Shown here one piece after another: positions 5,779 through 11,387 of a DNA stretch of 11,387 nt. The DNA is from Actinomyces sp. (GTDB lineage: Bacteria; Actinomycetota; Actinomycetes; Actinomycetales; Actinomycetaceae). The stretch covers positions 1-11,387 of the forward strand of contig NZ_JAUMUL010000002.1 of NCBI RefSeq assembly GCF_030530635.1. The letters run 5' to 3'. Made by a program: the position numbers and the translations under genes. The notes beneath the pieces were generated by a model. It saw only the letters and a list, made by a program, of their open reading frames with translations. It was not told the origin of the DNA and made no database searches. Position 1 is the first letter of the stretch; every line of letters begins with the position of its first letter.

Positions 5779-6801
5779 TCATACAAGCGGGTCCGGGCTC
5801 CGGGCGGTGGAGGCGCGCTCGATAAGGCGCGCGGGGACCACCCGGTGGAAGCCGGAAATGTCGCCCGGTGTCAGTAGCGCCTCAACGGCGCCGGCAGCCA
5901 GCATCCGCGGACGCTGGTCGATGCTGGTGATGCTCAGTTCGGCACGCTCGGCCAGGGAGGTGTTGTCGTAGGAGGAGATGCCCAACTGCTGGGGGATGCC
6001 CAGCCCCAGGCCGAGTCCAGCGGCGACGGCGTCGATCGCCAGCAGGTCGTTGTAGGCGATCAGCCCCAGTGGCCCCCTCCCGGCGTCCATGGCCCGTGTG
6101 ATGCCTGACCTGATGCCGGCGTCGGCGTCGACCTCGATGAAGTCGATCCCGGCGCTCGCGGCAGCGCAACGGCACTGCTCAATCCGCTCACTCAGGATGG
6201 CCTCCCGCAGTCGGGTGGCCGGAGACAAGAAGGCCAGGCGGGTGTATCCGTGGGAGGTCAGGTGCGCAACGGTCAGTCGTGCGGCGTCCATTTCATCCAA
6301 TCGAACCGTCGCGATTCCGGCCGACTCGGGCAGGGTGCGGTCGATCACGCACAGGCGGACTCGGCGCCCCAGGTTTTGCAGTTCTTCGGACGTCATGGAG
6401 GTCCCCGGAAGGATGAGCCCGGCAGGACGCAGTGACAGCACGTCGTCGATCGTCGAGCTCTCCAGGTCGTCGGCAAGGTCTGAGACCAGGGCGACCAGCG
6501 TGTAGCCGGCTTCCTTGGCGCGACGGCGCAGGGCGCGCAGCAGGAGATCGAAGAAGGGGTTGTCCAGGTAGGGCACCACCACTGCGAGACGGGTGGAGTG
6601 ACGGGCGGCCAGCTCCGCCGCCGCGGCGTTGGTGTGGTAGTCGAGCCGGGTGGCGGCATCCAGGATGCGGCGGCGTGTCTGTGCAGACATGCGCCCCTCG
6701 CCCTTGAGTGCCAATGAGACCAGGCCGCGGGAGACTCCGGCCGCATCCGCGACGTCCTGCTGGGTGGCGTGGGTCGACGTCGGACGGGAGTTGAATGACA
6801 C
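5779..6801 (-). CDS. LacI-family transcriptional regulator (second of two)
   Basis: This repressor has 340 residues, full family length. The helix-turn-helix is at about residues 13-35 (ATQQDVADAAGVSRGLVSLAL), the hinge at about 56-68 (HTNAAAAELAARHS), and the effector domain starts at about 71 (RLAVVVPYLDNPFF). GLIAYNDLLAIDAVA and SSYDNTSLAERAELSITS near the C-terminus align closely with the first LacI protein of the window, so the two are paralogues of one subfamily. The start is GTG at 6799-6801, four bases after AAGGAGG. A -10-like TATCCT lies on the minus strand at 6842-6847. It sits directly upstream of the Gfo/Idh/MocA-iolE operon in the same orientation, with a 198-base gap holding that operon's own promoter and operator. 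Control of that operon is the likeliest role; the inducer may be inositol or a keto derivative (inference). Confidence 0.93.
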   Translation of the reverse strand: MSFNSRPTSTHATQQDVADAAGVSRGLVSLALKGEGRMSAQTRRRILDAATRLDYHTNAAAAELAARHSTRLAVVVPYLDNPFFDLLLRALRRRAKEAGYTLVALVSDLADDLESSTIDDVLSLRPAGLILPGTSMTSEELQNLGRRVRLCVIDRTLPESAGIATVRLDEMDAARLTVAHLTSHGYTRLAFLSPATRLREAILSERIEQCRCAAASAGIDFIEVDADAGIRSGITRAMDAGRGPLGLIAYNDLLAIDAVAAGLGLGLGIPQQLGISSYDNTSLAERAELSITSIDQRPRMLAAGAVEALLTPGDISGFHRVVPARLIERASTARSPDPLV

Positions 6802-6934
6802 GGCGCCTCCTTAATGGGGTGGCGAGGTGGCCCACCGGCCCAGGATAGGTTGCGGTCCCTGCCGGCGGGGACGGAATGTCGCCGGGGCGGGGCGGATGGC
6901 GCAGCGGCGCGGGGAGCGTGATGCGCCTATCAGT

Positions 6935-6952
6935 GATTTGTATTTACAAATC
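6935..6952. promoter_or_regulatory. Operator candidate 3 (GATTTGTA-TT-TACAAATC)
   Basis: This perfect 8-base inverted repeat with a 2-base centre is an AT-rich island in GC-rich DNA. Its outer arms (ATTTGT...ACAAAT) match operator candidates 1 and 2, with a different centre. It lies between the divergent second LacI gene (start 6801) and the small membrane peptide gene (start 7075). It overlaps the candidate -35 (TTTACA, 6943-6948) of the latter. It could serve the peptide gene, LacI autoregulation, or both. Confidence 0.6.
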
Positions 6953-6972
6953 GATGGGATGGTTTCTAGTGT
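6943..6972 (+). promoter_or_regulatory. Predicted promoter of the small membrane peptide gene
   Basis: TTTACA at 6943-6948 and TAGTGT at 6967-6972 are separated by 18 bases, the same spacing as in the iol-type operon promoter. The -35 lies inside the palindrome at 6935-6952. A start near 6979 would give a leader of roughly 95 bases, most of which can fold. Confidence 0.5.
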
Positions 6973-7010
6973 TCGGGGTGCCGGCCGGCCAGGCCGGTGC
7001 CGACCGCCAG

Positions 7011-7061
7011 GTCGGGCACACCGCTGTGCGGGCCGCCCGACCGGTTCCGCACTGGAACCGG
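7011..7061 (+). promoter_or_regulatory. Hairpin-rich mRNA leader of the small membrane peptide gene
   Basis: Two stems occupy the leader. GTCGGGC (7011-7017) pairs with GCCCGAC (7035-7041) and encloses CCGC-TGT-GCGG (7021-7031). CCGGTTCC (7041-7048) pairs perfectly with GGAACCGG (7054-7061) across a GCACT loop. The second stem ends directly against the Shine-Dalgarno AAGGA (7062-7066). The two stems share base 7041, so they stack or compete. This may modulate translation or simply stabilise the mRNA; no known riboswitch class is recognised. Confidence 0.4.
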
Positions 7062-7074
7062 AAGGACAACCGCA

Positions 7075-7326
7075 ATGGACACCCCCGTCATCGACGCCGT
7101 CGCCGTCTCCACCCCGCAGGTCTCCACCTCGGCCCAGGATGAGGTCAAGGCCGACGAACTGCTCACATTCCAGATCGGGATGCTAGTCGTCGCCGCGGTG
7201 CTGTTGGTGATGACCGTCGTCGGCGTCGCCCTCGCCTCTGCGCCGCTGCTCATCGCCTCCGGCCTGCTCGCCGTTATGGCCGCTTTGGTGAATGTCTGCA
7301 GTGGCGTCAACATTCCGGCCGCCTGA
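7075..7326 (+). CDS. Small (83-residue) membrane peptide of unknown function
   Basis: I do not recognise this peptide. Residues 1-31 are hydrophilic and acidic (MDTPVIDAVAVSTPQ... then DEVKADELLT). The rest is strongly hydrophobic: one helix at about 33-53 (QIGMLVVAAVLLVMTVVGVAL) and a second at about 55-75 (APLLIASGLLAVMAALVNV). The C-terminus is short (CSGVNIPAA) and holds a single cysteine. The ATG at 7075 follows AAGGA at 8-base spacing. It has a plausible promoter with an operator-like palindrome upstream and a good terminator hairpin at 7446-7475 downstream, so it looks like a real single-gene transcript. The layout of a charged N-terminus ahead of a hydrophobic C-terminus is seen both in small two-helix membrane proteins and in some peptide (RiPP/bacteriocin) precursors. 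No modification enzyme is nearby and there is no GG cleavage site, which argues for the former. Confidence 0.65.
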   Translation: MDTPVIDAVAVSTPQVSTSAQDEVKADELLTFQIGMLVVAAVLLVMTVVGVALASAPLLIASGLLAVMAALVNVCSGVNIPAA

Positions 7327-7403
7327 CGCCCGCGCGCACCGGTAAGCGCCGAAGGACGCTTTCCTGAGCTGCGCGGGCAACGTGGGCCGCGCAGCCCGGC
7401 AGA

Positions 7404-7425
7404 CGGGAGCGTGCCGTGCTCCCCG
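7404..7425. terminator. Hairpin between the small peptide gene and the MFS gene
   Basis: GGGAGC (7405-7410) pairs with GCTCCC (7418-7423) across a 7-base loop. The stem is extended by flanking bases around one bulged C. It lies between the two convergent genes and has no T-tract, so it may be an accessory terminator for either. Confidence 0.35.
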
Positions 7426-7445
7426 TAAGCGTGAGCCGGAAACCG

Positions 7446-7475
7446 AGCGCCGACCCCTTCGGGCCGGCGCTTCTT
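7446..7475 (+). terminator. Terminator hairpin after the small peptide gene
   Basis: AGCGCCG (7446-7452) pairs with CGGCGCT (7465-7471). After an A-C mismatch, CCC (7454-7456) pairs with GGG (7461-7463) around a CTTC loop. The stem is followed by TTCTT on the plus strand, giving the form of an intrinsic terminator. It is about 120 bases past the stop at 7326 and 50 bases before the stop of the convergent MFS gene. Confidence 0.6.
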
Positions 7476-7524
7476 GCTGCCTTCGGCGTGAGGCTCCGGC
7501 GCGGCCGCGAGTGGTTGGGGCCCG

Positions 7525-8895
7525 TCAATGCAGAGCCGCTAAGGCCCGCGGCAACGCCGACACCGCCACTAGCAGACTGCCCATCTGGCATCCGAGCACC
7601 GCGCCGAGGGCCACCGCGGGGCGGGGCGCCAGCGCAAGCAGTAGCGTCGGGCCGATCACAGCAACCAGCTGCACCAACGGCCGGATCATCGCCGTGGCGC
7701 GCCGTTGCGAGCGCAGCAGCCACGGTGGGACGAGCGGATCAATTCCGCCGGTGCAGGCGGGCACCACGGCCGTGAACTGTCCGGCCACCAGTAGCGCATT
7801 CACCACGATGAGCAGAACCACCAGACCGGCTCCGTGGGCTCTACCGCTTAAGGCGAGCAGCGTGATGCCGCAGGCGGACAGTCCGGTGCCGCCAAGAATC
7901 CAGGCGTAGGCGAGGCGATCACCGTGCCGCCGGGCGCCGAGCAGGGCAATGGCCACCCAGGCCGATGCCAGCGCCACGGTGGCGCCGATGGGCGGTGCCG
8001 CCATCGGGGTGCCACTCGTGACCTCGGCGGCTTGCACCAGCAGAGCCGGACCCAGACACAGTGCCGCCAACCCCAGTGGCAGTGCCTGGACAAGCTCGAA
8101 CAGCAGGCCGGCGATCACCGTGTGGCGCACCCGGGAGATTGACAGGTCGCCGCGACCGAGCGGATGCTGCTCTCCCCGCGTCCCGGCGTCCATCATCACC
8201 CAATCGATGCCGACTCCCGCCTCCAGCTCGCCCACCATGCGGCGCAGTGCGGCGTAGGCGGTCTCGACCCGGCCCTGGGCCGCAAACCAGTGGGGCGTCT
8301 CCGGCAGGCTCAGTGCGAGCAGCAGTGAAGTCATCGCTACGAGCAGAGGGATCGTCCAGGCACAGATCACTGCCCGACTCGGGGACGCCAGTGCACCCAG
8401 TGCGCCGGCCAGGACCGCCAGGGCGGCTCCGGCGGGGGCGGTGGCACGCACTCGCGGCATCAGCCGACGATGCCCGTGCTCGGCCAGTTCGTGGGCGAGC
8501 TTGGGAACGACGATCGCATACCCGCCCATGCCCAGGCCGACCACTCCGATCCCGATCGTACGCAGAAGCGGCCCTTCCACGGTGGCGATCAGGCAGCCGA
8601 GCACGGTCAGGGCTGAGCCCGCGAGCATCGCCGGACGGCGCCCGCAGGTGTGGGAGACGAAGTCGAGGACGGGTGCCCCTATCAGGGATCCCAGCGGCAG
8701 GGCAGACAGCGTCAACAGGACTGTCGGCAGTGAAACGACGCCGATGCCGCCATGGGCGGTCAATGCGGGACGAGCGTCGGCGTCGCTCGCCAGTGACACG
8801 CCGATCGCGCCCCAGGCGGCGCCTGAGGCGAGTGCGGAGCTGAGGAGCAGTATGCGCAGGCGCCATTGCGCCGGGGTGTGTTCAGCGGACGCCAT
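7525..8895 (-). CDS. MFS transporter, divergent sugar-porter type
   Basis: This 456-residue inner-membrane transporter has about twelve hydrophobic segments, as expected for the major facilitator superfamily. The sugar-porter signature PETPHWFAAQGRVETAYAALRRM at 198-220 corresponds to the family's PESPRWLxxxGRxxEA motif after helix 6. The loop 2-3 motif appears as SHTCGRRPAM at 81-90, with His82 where Asp is usual and GRR intact. The preferred start is ATG at 8893-8895, preceded by GGAAGG at 6-base spacing; upstream extension to 8979 would run into the divergent TSUP promoter. The protein has few charged residues and a long hydrophilic insert at about 221-250. The substrate is unknown. Proximity to the iol-type operon makes a polyol or sugar possible, but no shared operator was seen upstream. 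It is transcribed divergently from the TSUP gene, 102 bases away. Confidence 0.88.
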   Translation of the reverse strand: MASAEHTPAQWRLRILLLSSALASGAAWGAIGVSLASDADARPALTAHGGIGVVSLPTVLLTLSALPLGSLIGAPVLDFVSHTCGRRPAMLAGSALTVLGCLIATVEGPLLRTIGIGVVGLGMGGYAIVVPKLAHELAEHGHRRLMPRVRATAPAGAALAVLAGALGALASPSRAVICAWTIPLLVAMTSLLLALSLPETPHWFAAQGRVETAYAALRRMVGELEAGVGIDWVMMDAGTRGEQHPLGRGDLSISRVRHTVIAGLLFELVQALPLGLAALCLGPALLVQAAEVTSGTPMAAPPIGATVALASAWVAIALLGARRHGDRLAYAWILGGTGLSACGITLLALSGRAHGAGLVVLLIVVNALLVAGQFTAVVPACTGGIDPLVPPWLLRSQRRATAMIRPLVQLVAVIGPTLLLALAPRPAVALGAVLGCQMGSLLVAVSALPRALAALH

Positions 8896-8958
8896 CAATC
8901 GCCTTCCTGCCGGGAGGGGCTGCGCGCCGGGCATCTGCGTCCCGGGTTGCGACCATGG

Positions 8959-8975
8959 GCCCCGTCCGTCGGGGC
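8959..8975. promoter_or_regulatory. GC-rich palindrome in the MFS/TSUP divergent region
   Basis: GCCCCG-TCCGT-CGGGGC is a perfect 6-base inverted repeat located just upstream of the TSUP -10 at 8986-8991, in the -35 zone. It could be a regulator site serving both divergent genes or simply a GC-rich chance palindrome. Confidence 0.25.
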
Positions 8976-8985
8976 ACATATCCCT

Positions 8986-8991
8986 TAGGAT
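8986..8991 (+). promoter_or_regulatory. Leaderless-type -10 of the TSUP gene
   Basis: TAGGAT (TANNNT form) is followed by exactly six bases and then the GTG start at 8998. This geometry is characteristic of leaderless transcripts in actinobacteria, where the start codon is at or next to the mRNA 5' end. The AGGA inside the hexamer could be read as a weak Shine-Dalgarno instead. No good -35 is seen. Confidence 0.5.
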
Positions 8992-8997
8992 GCATTT

Positions 8998-9735
8998 GTG
9001 CTGACAATGCTGTCCACTGCGACATGTTTCACCCTCATCATCGCCGCCGCCGCCATCGGTGTGGCCAAGACCGCCCTGCCCGGCGCGGCCACGCTCGCCG
9101 TTGCCCTGTTCGCCACGGTGCTTCCCGCCAAGGAGTCCACCGGCACCATGCTGGTGCTGCTGCTGGTGGGCGACGTACTCGCTATCGTCATGTACCGGCG
9201 GGACGCCGACTGGGGTACGCTGCGACGGCTCGTGCCGGGCGTGTTGGCCGGCGTTGTGCTCGGGGCTGTGTTCCTGCGCCTGGCCTCCGACGAGGTCACC
9301 AAGCGGTTCATCGGCGTGCTGCTGATCGCCCTGATCGCCATCACGTTGGCGCTCATGCGCCTGCCCCGGCCACCGCGGATCCAGGGGCGGGCGGGCCGTG
9401 CCATTTATGGCACCTTGGCCGGCTTCACCACGATGGCCGCCAATGCCGGTGGGCCGGTCACCAGCATGTACTTCCTGGCGTCCCGCTTCTCAGTGGCCAC
9501 TTTCCTGGGGACGACCGCCTGGTTCTACTTCATCGTCAACCTGGTCAAGCTGCCCTTCTCGATCGGTTTGGGCATCATCCGCCCGGACACGCTGTGGCTG
9601 GATCTGGCGCTGGTGCCGGTGGTGGTGGTTGCGGCGCTGGGCGGACGCCGGCTGGCCGGGCACATGGACAATCGGGTATTCGACCCGCTGGTCACGGTGC
9701 TGACGGTCCTTTCCGCGGCCTACCTGCTGGTGTGA
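8998..9735 (+). CDS. TSUP-family (TauE/SafE) membrane permease
   Basis: This integral membrane protein of 245 residues is typical of TSUP permeases, which move sulfite, sulfoacetate, other small organosulfur anions or related organic anions. About eight hydrophobic segments can be drawn. The family's internal duplication is visible: GVAKTALPGA at 21-30 near the start of the first half and GFTTMAANAGGPVTSMYFL at 142-160 in the second, the latter matching the conserved GGP loop. The start is taken as GTG at 8998 on the basis of the promoter/start spacing; ATG at 9007 is an in-frame alternative with poorer signals. The gene is divergent from the MFS transporter. It ends 105 bases upstream of guaA, in the same reading frame and orientation. 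The substrate cannot be assigned. Confidence 0.88.
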   Translation: MLTMLSTATCFTLIIAAAAIGVAKTALPGAATLAVALFATVLPAKESTGTMLVLLLVGDVLAIVMYRRDADWGTLRRLVPGVLAGVVLGAVFLRLASDEVTKRFIGVLLIALIAITLALMRLPRPPRIQGRAGRAIYGTLAGFTTMAANAGGPVTSMYFLASRFSVATFLGTTAWFYFIVNLVKLPFSIGLGIIRPDTLWLDLALVPVVVVAALGGRRLAGHMDNRVFDPLVTVLTVLSAAYLLV

Positions 9736-9783
9736 GCCGGGGCTGGCGTCTCTGGCGTGCGGCCAACGGGCCCACAGGAGGCG

Positions 9784-9805
9784 GGCGGCGACCGCGGACG
9801 CCGCC
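9784..9805 (+). terminator. Possible hairpin between the TSUP gene and guaA
   Basis: GGCGGCG (9784-9790) pairs with CGCCGCC (9799-9805) across an 8-base loop, 48 bases after the TSUP stop. There is no T-run after it and the DNA is very GC-rich, so this is a weak terminator call. Confidence 0.3.
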
Positions 9806-9828
9806 GTCGTCGCACCGGCGGATCCCGC

Positions 9829-9834
9829 TATCCT
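9829..9834 (+). promoter_or_regulatory. Leaderless-type -10 of guaA
   Basis: TATCCT sits exactly six bases upstream of the GTG at 9841, placing the predicted transcription start on the start codon. No Shine-Dalgarno lies at a workable distance before this GTG. The same -10/N6/GTG geometry is seen for the TSUP gene. Confidence 0.55.
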
Positions 9835-9840
9835 GTGCCG

Positions 9841-11387
9841 GTGACGACATCTCCCCATGGTGCCACCGGAGAGGAGGGCCGGATCGGCCCCGTCCTCGTG
9901 GTGGACTTCGGCGCCCAGTACGCCCAGCTGATCGCCCGCCGTGTGCGTGAGGCGAGCGTGTACTCCGAGATCGTGCCCCACAGCATGCCGGTGGCGGACA
10001 TGCTCGCCAAGCAGCCGGCCGCCATTATCCTGTCCGGCGGGCCCGCCTCCGTGTACGCCGACGGCGCCCCCGGGGTTGATCCGATCCTGTTCGACGCGGG
10101 TGTGCCGGTGCTGGGCATCTGCTACGGCTTCCAGGTGATGGCGCAGGCGCTCGGCGGCACCGTCGGGCGCACCGGCACCCGCGAGTACGGGCATACCGAG
10201 GCCGACGTCGTCCCCGACTCCCGCCTGTTCGCCGGCACGCCCGCCCGGCAGGCGGTGTGGATGAGCCACGGCGACGCCGTGCAGGCAGCTCCGGCCGGAT
10301 TCACCGTCACCGCCTCCACCGAGCAGACGCCGGTGGCCGCCTTCGAGGACCCCGCCCGGCGCCTGTACGGGCTGCAGTGGCACCCCGAGGTCATGCACTC
10401 GCAGTTCGGTCAGCGGGCACTGGCCAACTTCCTCCACGACGGCGCCGTCATCCCCGCCACCTGGACGCCGGGCAATATCATCGAAGAGCAGGTCGAGCGC
10501 ATCCGCGAGCGGGTGGGTGATGCCCACGTCATCTGCGGCCTGTCCGGCGGCGTCGACTCCTCCGTGGCGGCGGCCCTGGTGCACCGGGCCATCGGGGACC
10601 AGCTGACCTGCATCTTCGTCGACCACGGCCTGCTGCGCGCCGGCGAGCGCGAGCAGGTGGAGCGTGACTACGCCCGGGGCATGGGCATCCGCGTGATCAC
10701 CGTGGACGAGTCCGAGCGCTTCCTGACCGCGCTCGCGGGCGTCACCGAGCCCGAGGCCAAGCGCAAGATCATCGGCCGGGAGTTCATCCGCTCCTTCGAG
10801 GCCGCCCAGCGGCGCGTGATCGCGCAGGTCGGCGCCGCCGGCGGTGAGATCAAGTTCCTGGTTCAGGGCACGCTGTACCCGGACGTGGTGGAATCCGGCG
10901 GCGGGGAGGGCGCCGCCAACATCAAGAGCCACCACAATGTGGGCGGGCTGCCCGAGGATCTGGACTTCGAGCTGATCGAGCCGCTGCGAGCGCTGTTCAA
11001 GGACGAGGTGCGTGCGATCGGGCGGGAGTTGGGCGTGCCCGAGGGGATCGTGGCCCGCCAGCCCTTCCCCGGGCCGGGTCTGGGCATTCGTGTGATTGGT
11101 GAGGTGACGGCGGAGAACCTGCGGATCCTGCGGGCCGCGGACGGCATCGCCCGCGAGGAGCTGACGGCGGCCGGGTTGGATGAGGAGATCTGGCAGTGCC
11201 CGGTGGTGCTGCTGGCCGGTGTGCGGTCGGTGGGTGTGCAGGGCGACGGGCGCACCTACGGGCATCCGGTGGTGCTGCGGCCGGTGAGCAGTGAGGACGC
11301 GATGACGGCGGACTGGACGCGGCTGCCCTACGACGTGCTGGCCCGCATCTCCACGCGCATCACCAACGCCGTCCCCGAGGTCAACCG
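9841..11387 (+). CDS. guaA: GMP synthase (glutamine-hydrolysing), 3' end cut by the window
   Basis: This cytoplasmic enzyme of purine synthesis converts XMP to GMP using glutamine and ATP. The 515 complete codons present start with a class I glutamine amidotransferase domain at about 17-200: nucleophile C94 in GICYG, and H181 and E183 in LQWHPEV. The ATP-pyrophosphatase domain follows with its P-loop SGGVDSS at 235-241. The C-terminal dimerisation/XMP-binding region includes LVQGTLYPDVVES (340-352), IKSHHNVGGLP, RQPFPGPGLGIRVIGE and QGDGRTYGHPVVLRPV. The frame is open to the right edge at EVNR; by comparison with the family only about 15 residues are missing. The start is chosen as GTG 9841 because of the TATCCT-N6-GTG promoter geometry and because the amidotransferase core begins shortly after it. 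GTG 9835 and GTG 9757 are in-frame alternatives. As an essential gene it is probably constitutively expressed. Confidence 0.97.
   Translation, partial: MTTSPHGATGEEGRIGPVLVVDFGAQYAQLIARRVREASVYSEIVPHSMPVADMLAKQPAAIILSGGPASVYADGAPGVDPILFDAGVPVLGICYGFQVMAQALGGTVGRTGTREYGHTEADVVPDSRLFAGTPARQAVWMSHGDAVQAAPAGFTVTASTEQTPVAAFEDPARRLYGLQWHPEVMHSQFGQRALANFLHDGAVIPATWTPGNIIEEQVERIRERVGDAHVICGLSGGVDSSVAAALVHRAIGDQLTCIFVDHGLLRAGEREQVERDYARGMGIRVITVDESERFLTALAGVTEPEAKRKIIGREFIRSFEAAQRRVIAQVGAAGGEIKFLVQGTLYPDVVESGGGEGAANIKSHHNVGGLPEDLDFELIEPLRALFKDEVRAIGRELGVPEGIVARQPFPGPGLGIRVIGEVTAENLRILRAADGIAREELTAAGLDEEIWQCPVVLLAGVRSVGVQGDGRTYGHPVVLRPVSSEDAMTADWTRLPYDVLARISTRITNAVPEVN

Noticed and set aside
7075..7326. 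Lanthipeptide or other RiPP precursor call for the small peptide
   Set aside because: There is no modification enzyme, protease or dedicated exporter adjacent, no GG-type cleavage site, and the hydrophobic half has only one Cys and few Ser/Thr. It is kept as an unknown membrane peptide.
9490..11265. Long open frame of 591 codons on the minus strand
   Set aside because: It is antisense to guaA and the end of the TSUP gene, whose plus-strand products are clearly recognisable. The minus-strand translation is G/H/L/R-rich with no domain, as expected of a shadow in GC-rich DNA.

Overview
The window is high-GC DNA with Shine-Dalgarno sequences of the AAGGAG type, GTG starts and two probable leaderless genes. 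Together with a typical GMP synthase sequence this points to an actinobacterium, most likely an Actinomyces-like member of the Actinomycetaceae. That placement is an inference from composition and protein flavour, not from a marker comparison. I find nine protein-coding genes, one of them (guaA) cut by the right edge. I see no rRNA, tRNA, insertion sequence, prophage or CRISPR array.

Layout: (1) 69-1085 (-) is a LacI-family repressor, divergent from (2) 1299-2453 (+), a zinc-dependent MDR alcohol/polyol dehydrogenase. (3) 2472-2975 (-) is an unrecognised membrane protein with about four helices, convergent with the dehydrogenase. A gene-free stretch of about 420 bp follows and holds a strong hairpin. 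(4) 3394-4320 (-) is iolE (inosose dehydratase) and (5) 4384-5580 (-) is a Gfo/Idh/MocA dehydrogenase. These two form an operon whose promoter lies at 5673-5702. (6) 5779-6801 (-) is a second LacI-family repressor, upstream of that operon. (7) 7075-7326 (+) is an 83-residue membrane peptide with a structured mRNA leader. (8) 7525-8895 (-) is a divergent sugar-porter-like MFS transporter. (9) 8998-9735 (+) is a TSUP (TauE/SafE) permease. (10) 9841-end (+) is guaA.

The most coherent story is a small polyol (inositol-like) catabolic and regulatory module. The Gfo/Idh/MocA enzyme would oxidise an inositol or related cyclitol/sugar to a ketone, and IolE would dehydrate a keto-inositol. The MDR dehydrogenase would supply another oxidation. 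The strongest regulatory signal is one palindrome type, TTTGTnnnnnCAAR, at three promoters: the MDR dehydrogenase, the iol-type operon and the small membrane peptide. The two LacI paralogues have almost identical recognition helices, so one or both may read these sites. The right end (TSUP, guaA) looks like an unrelated housekeeping flank.

I do not see a clear new defence, mobile or biosynthetic system. The items most worth a second look are the shared operator, the small operator-controlled membrane peptide with its hairpin-rich leader, and the matched leaderless promoters of the TSUP gene and guaA.
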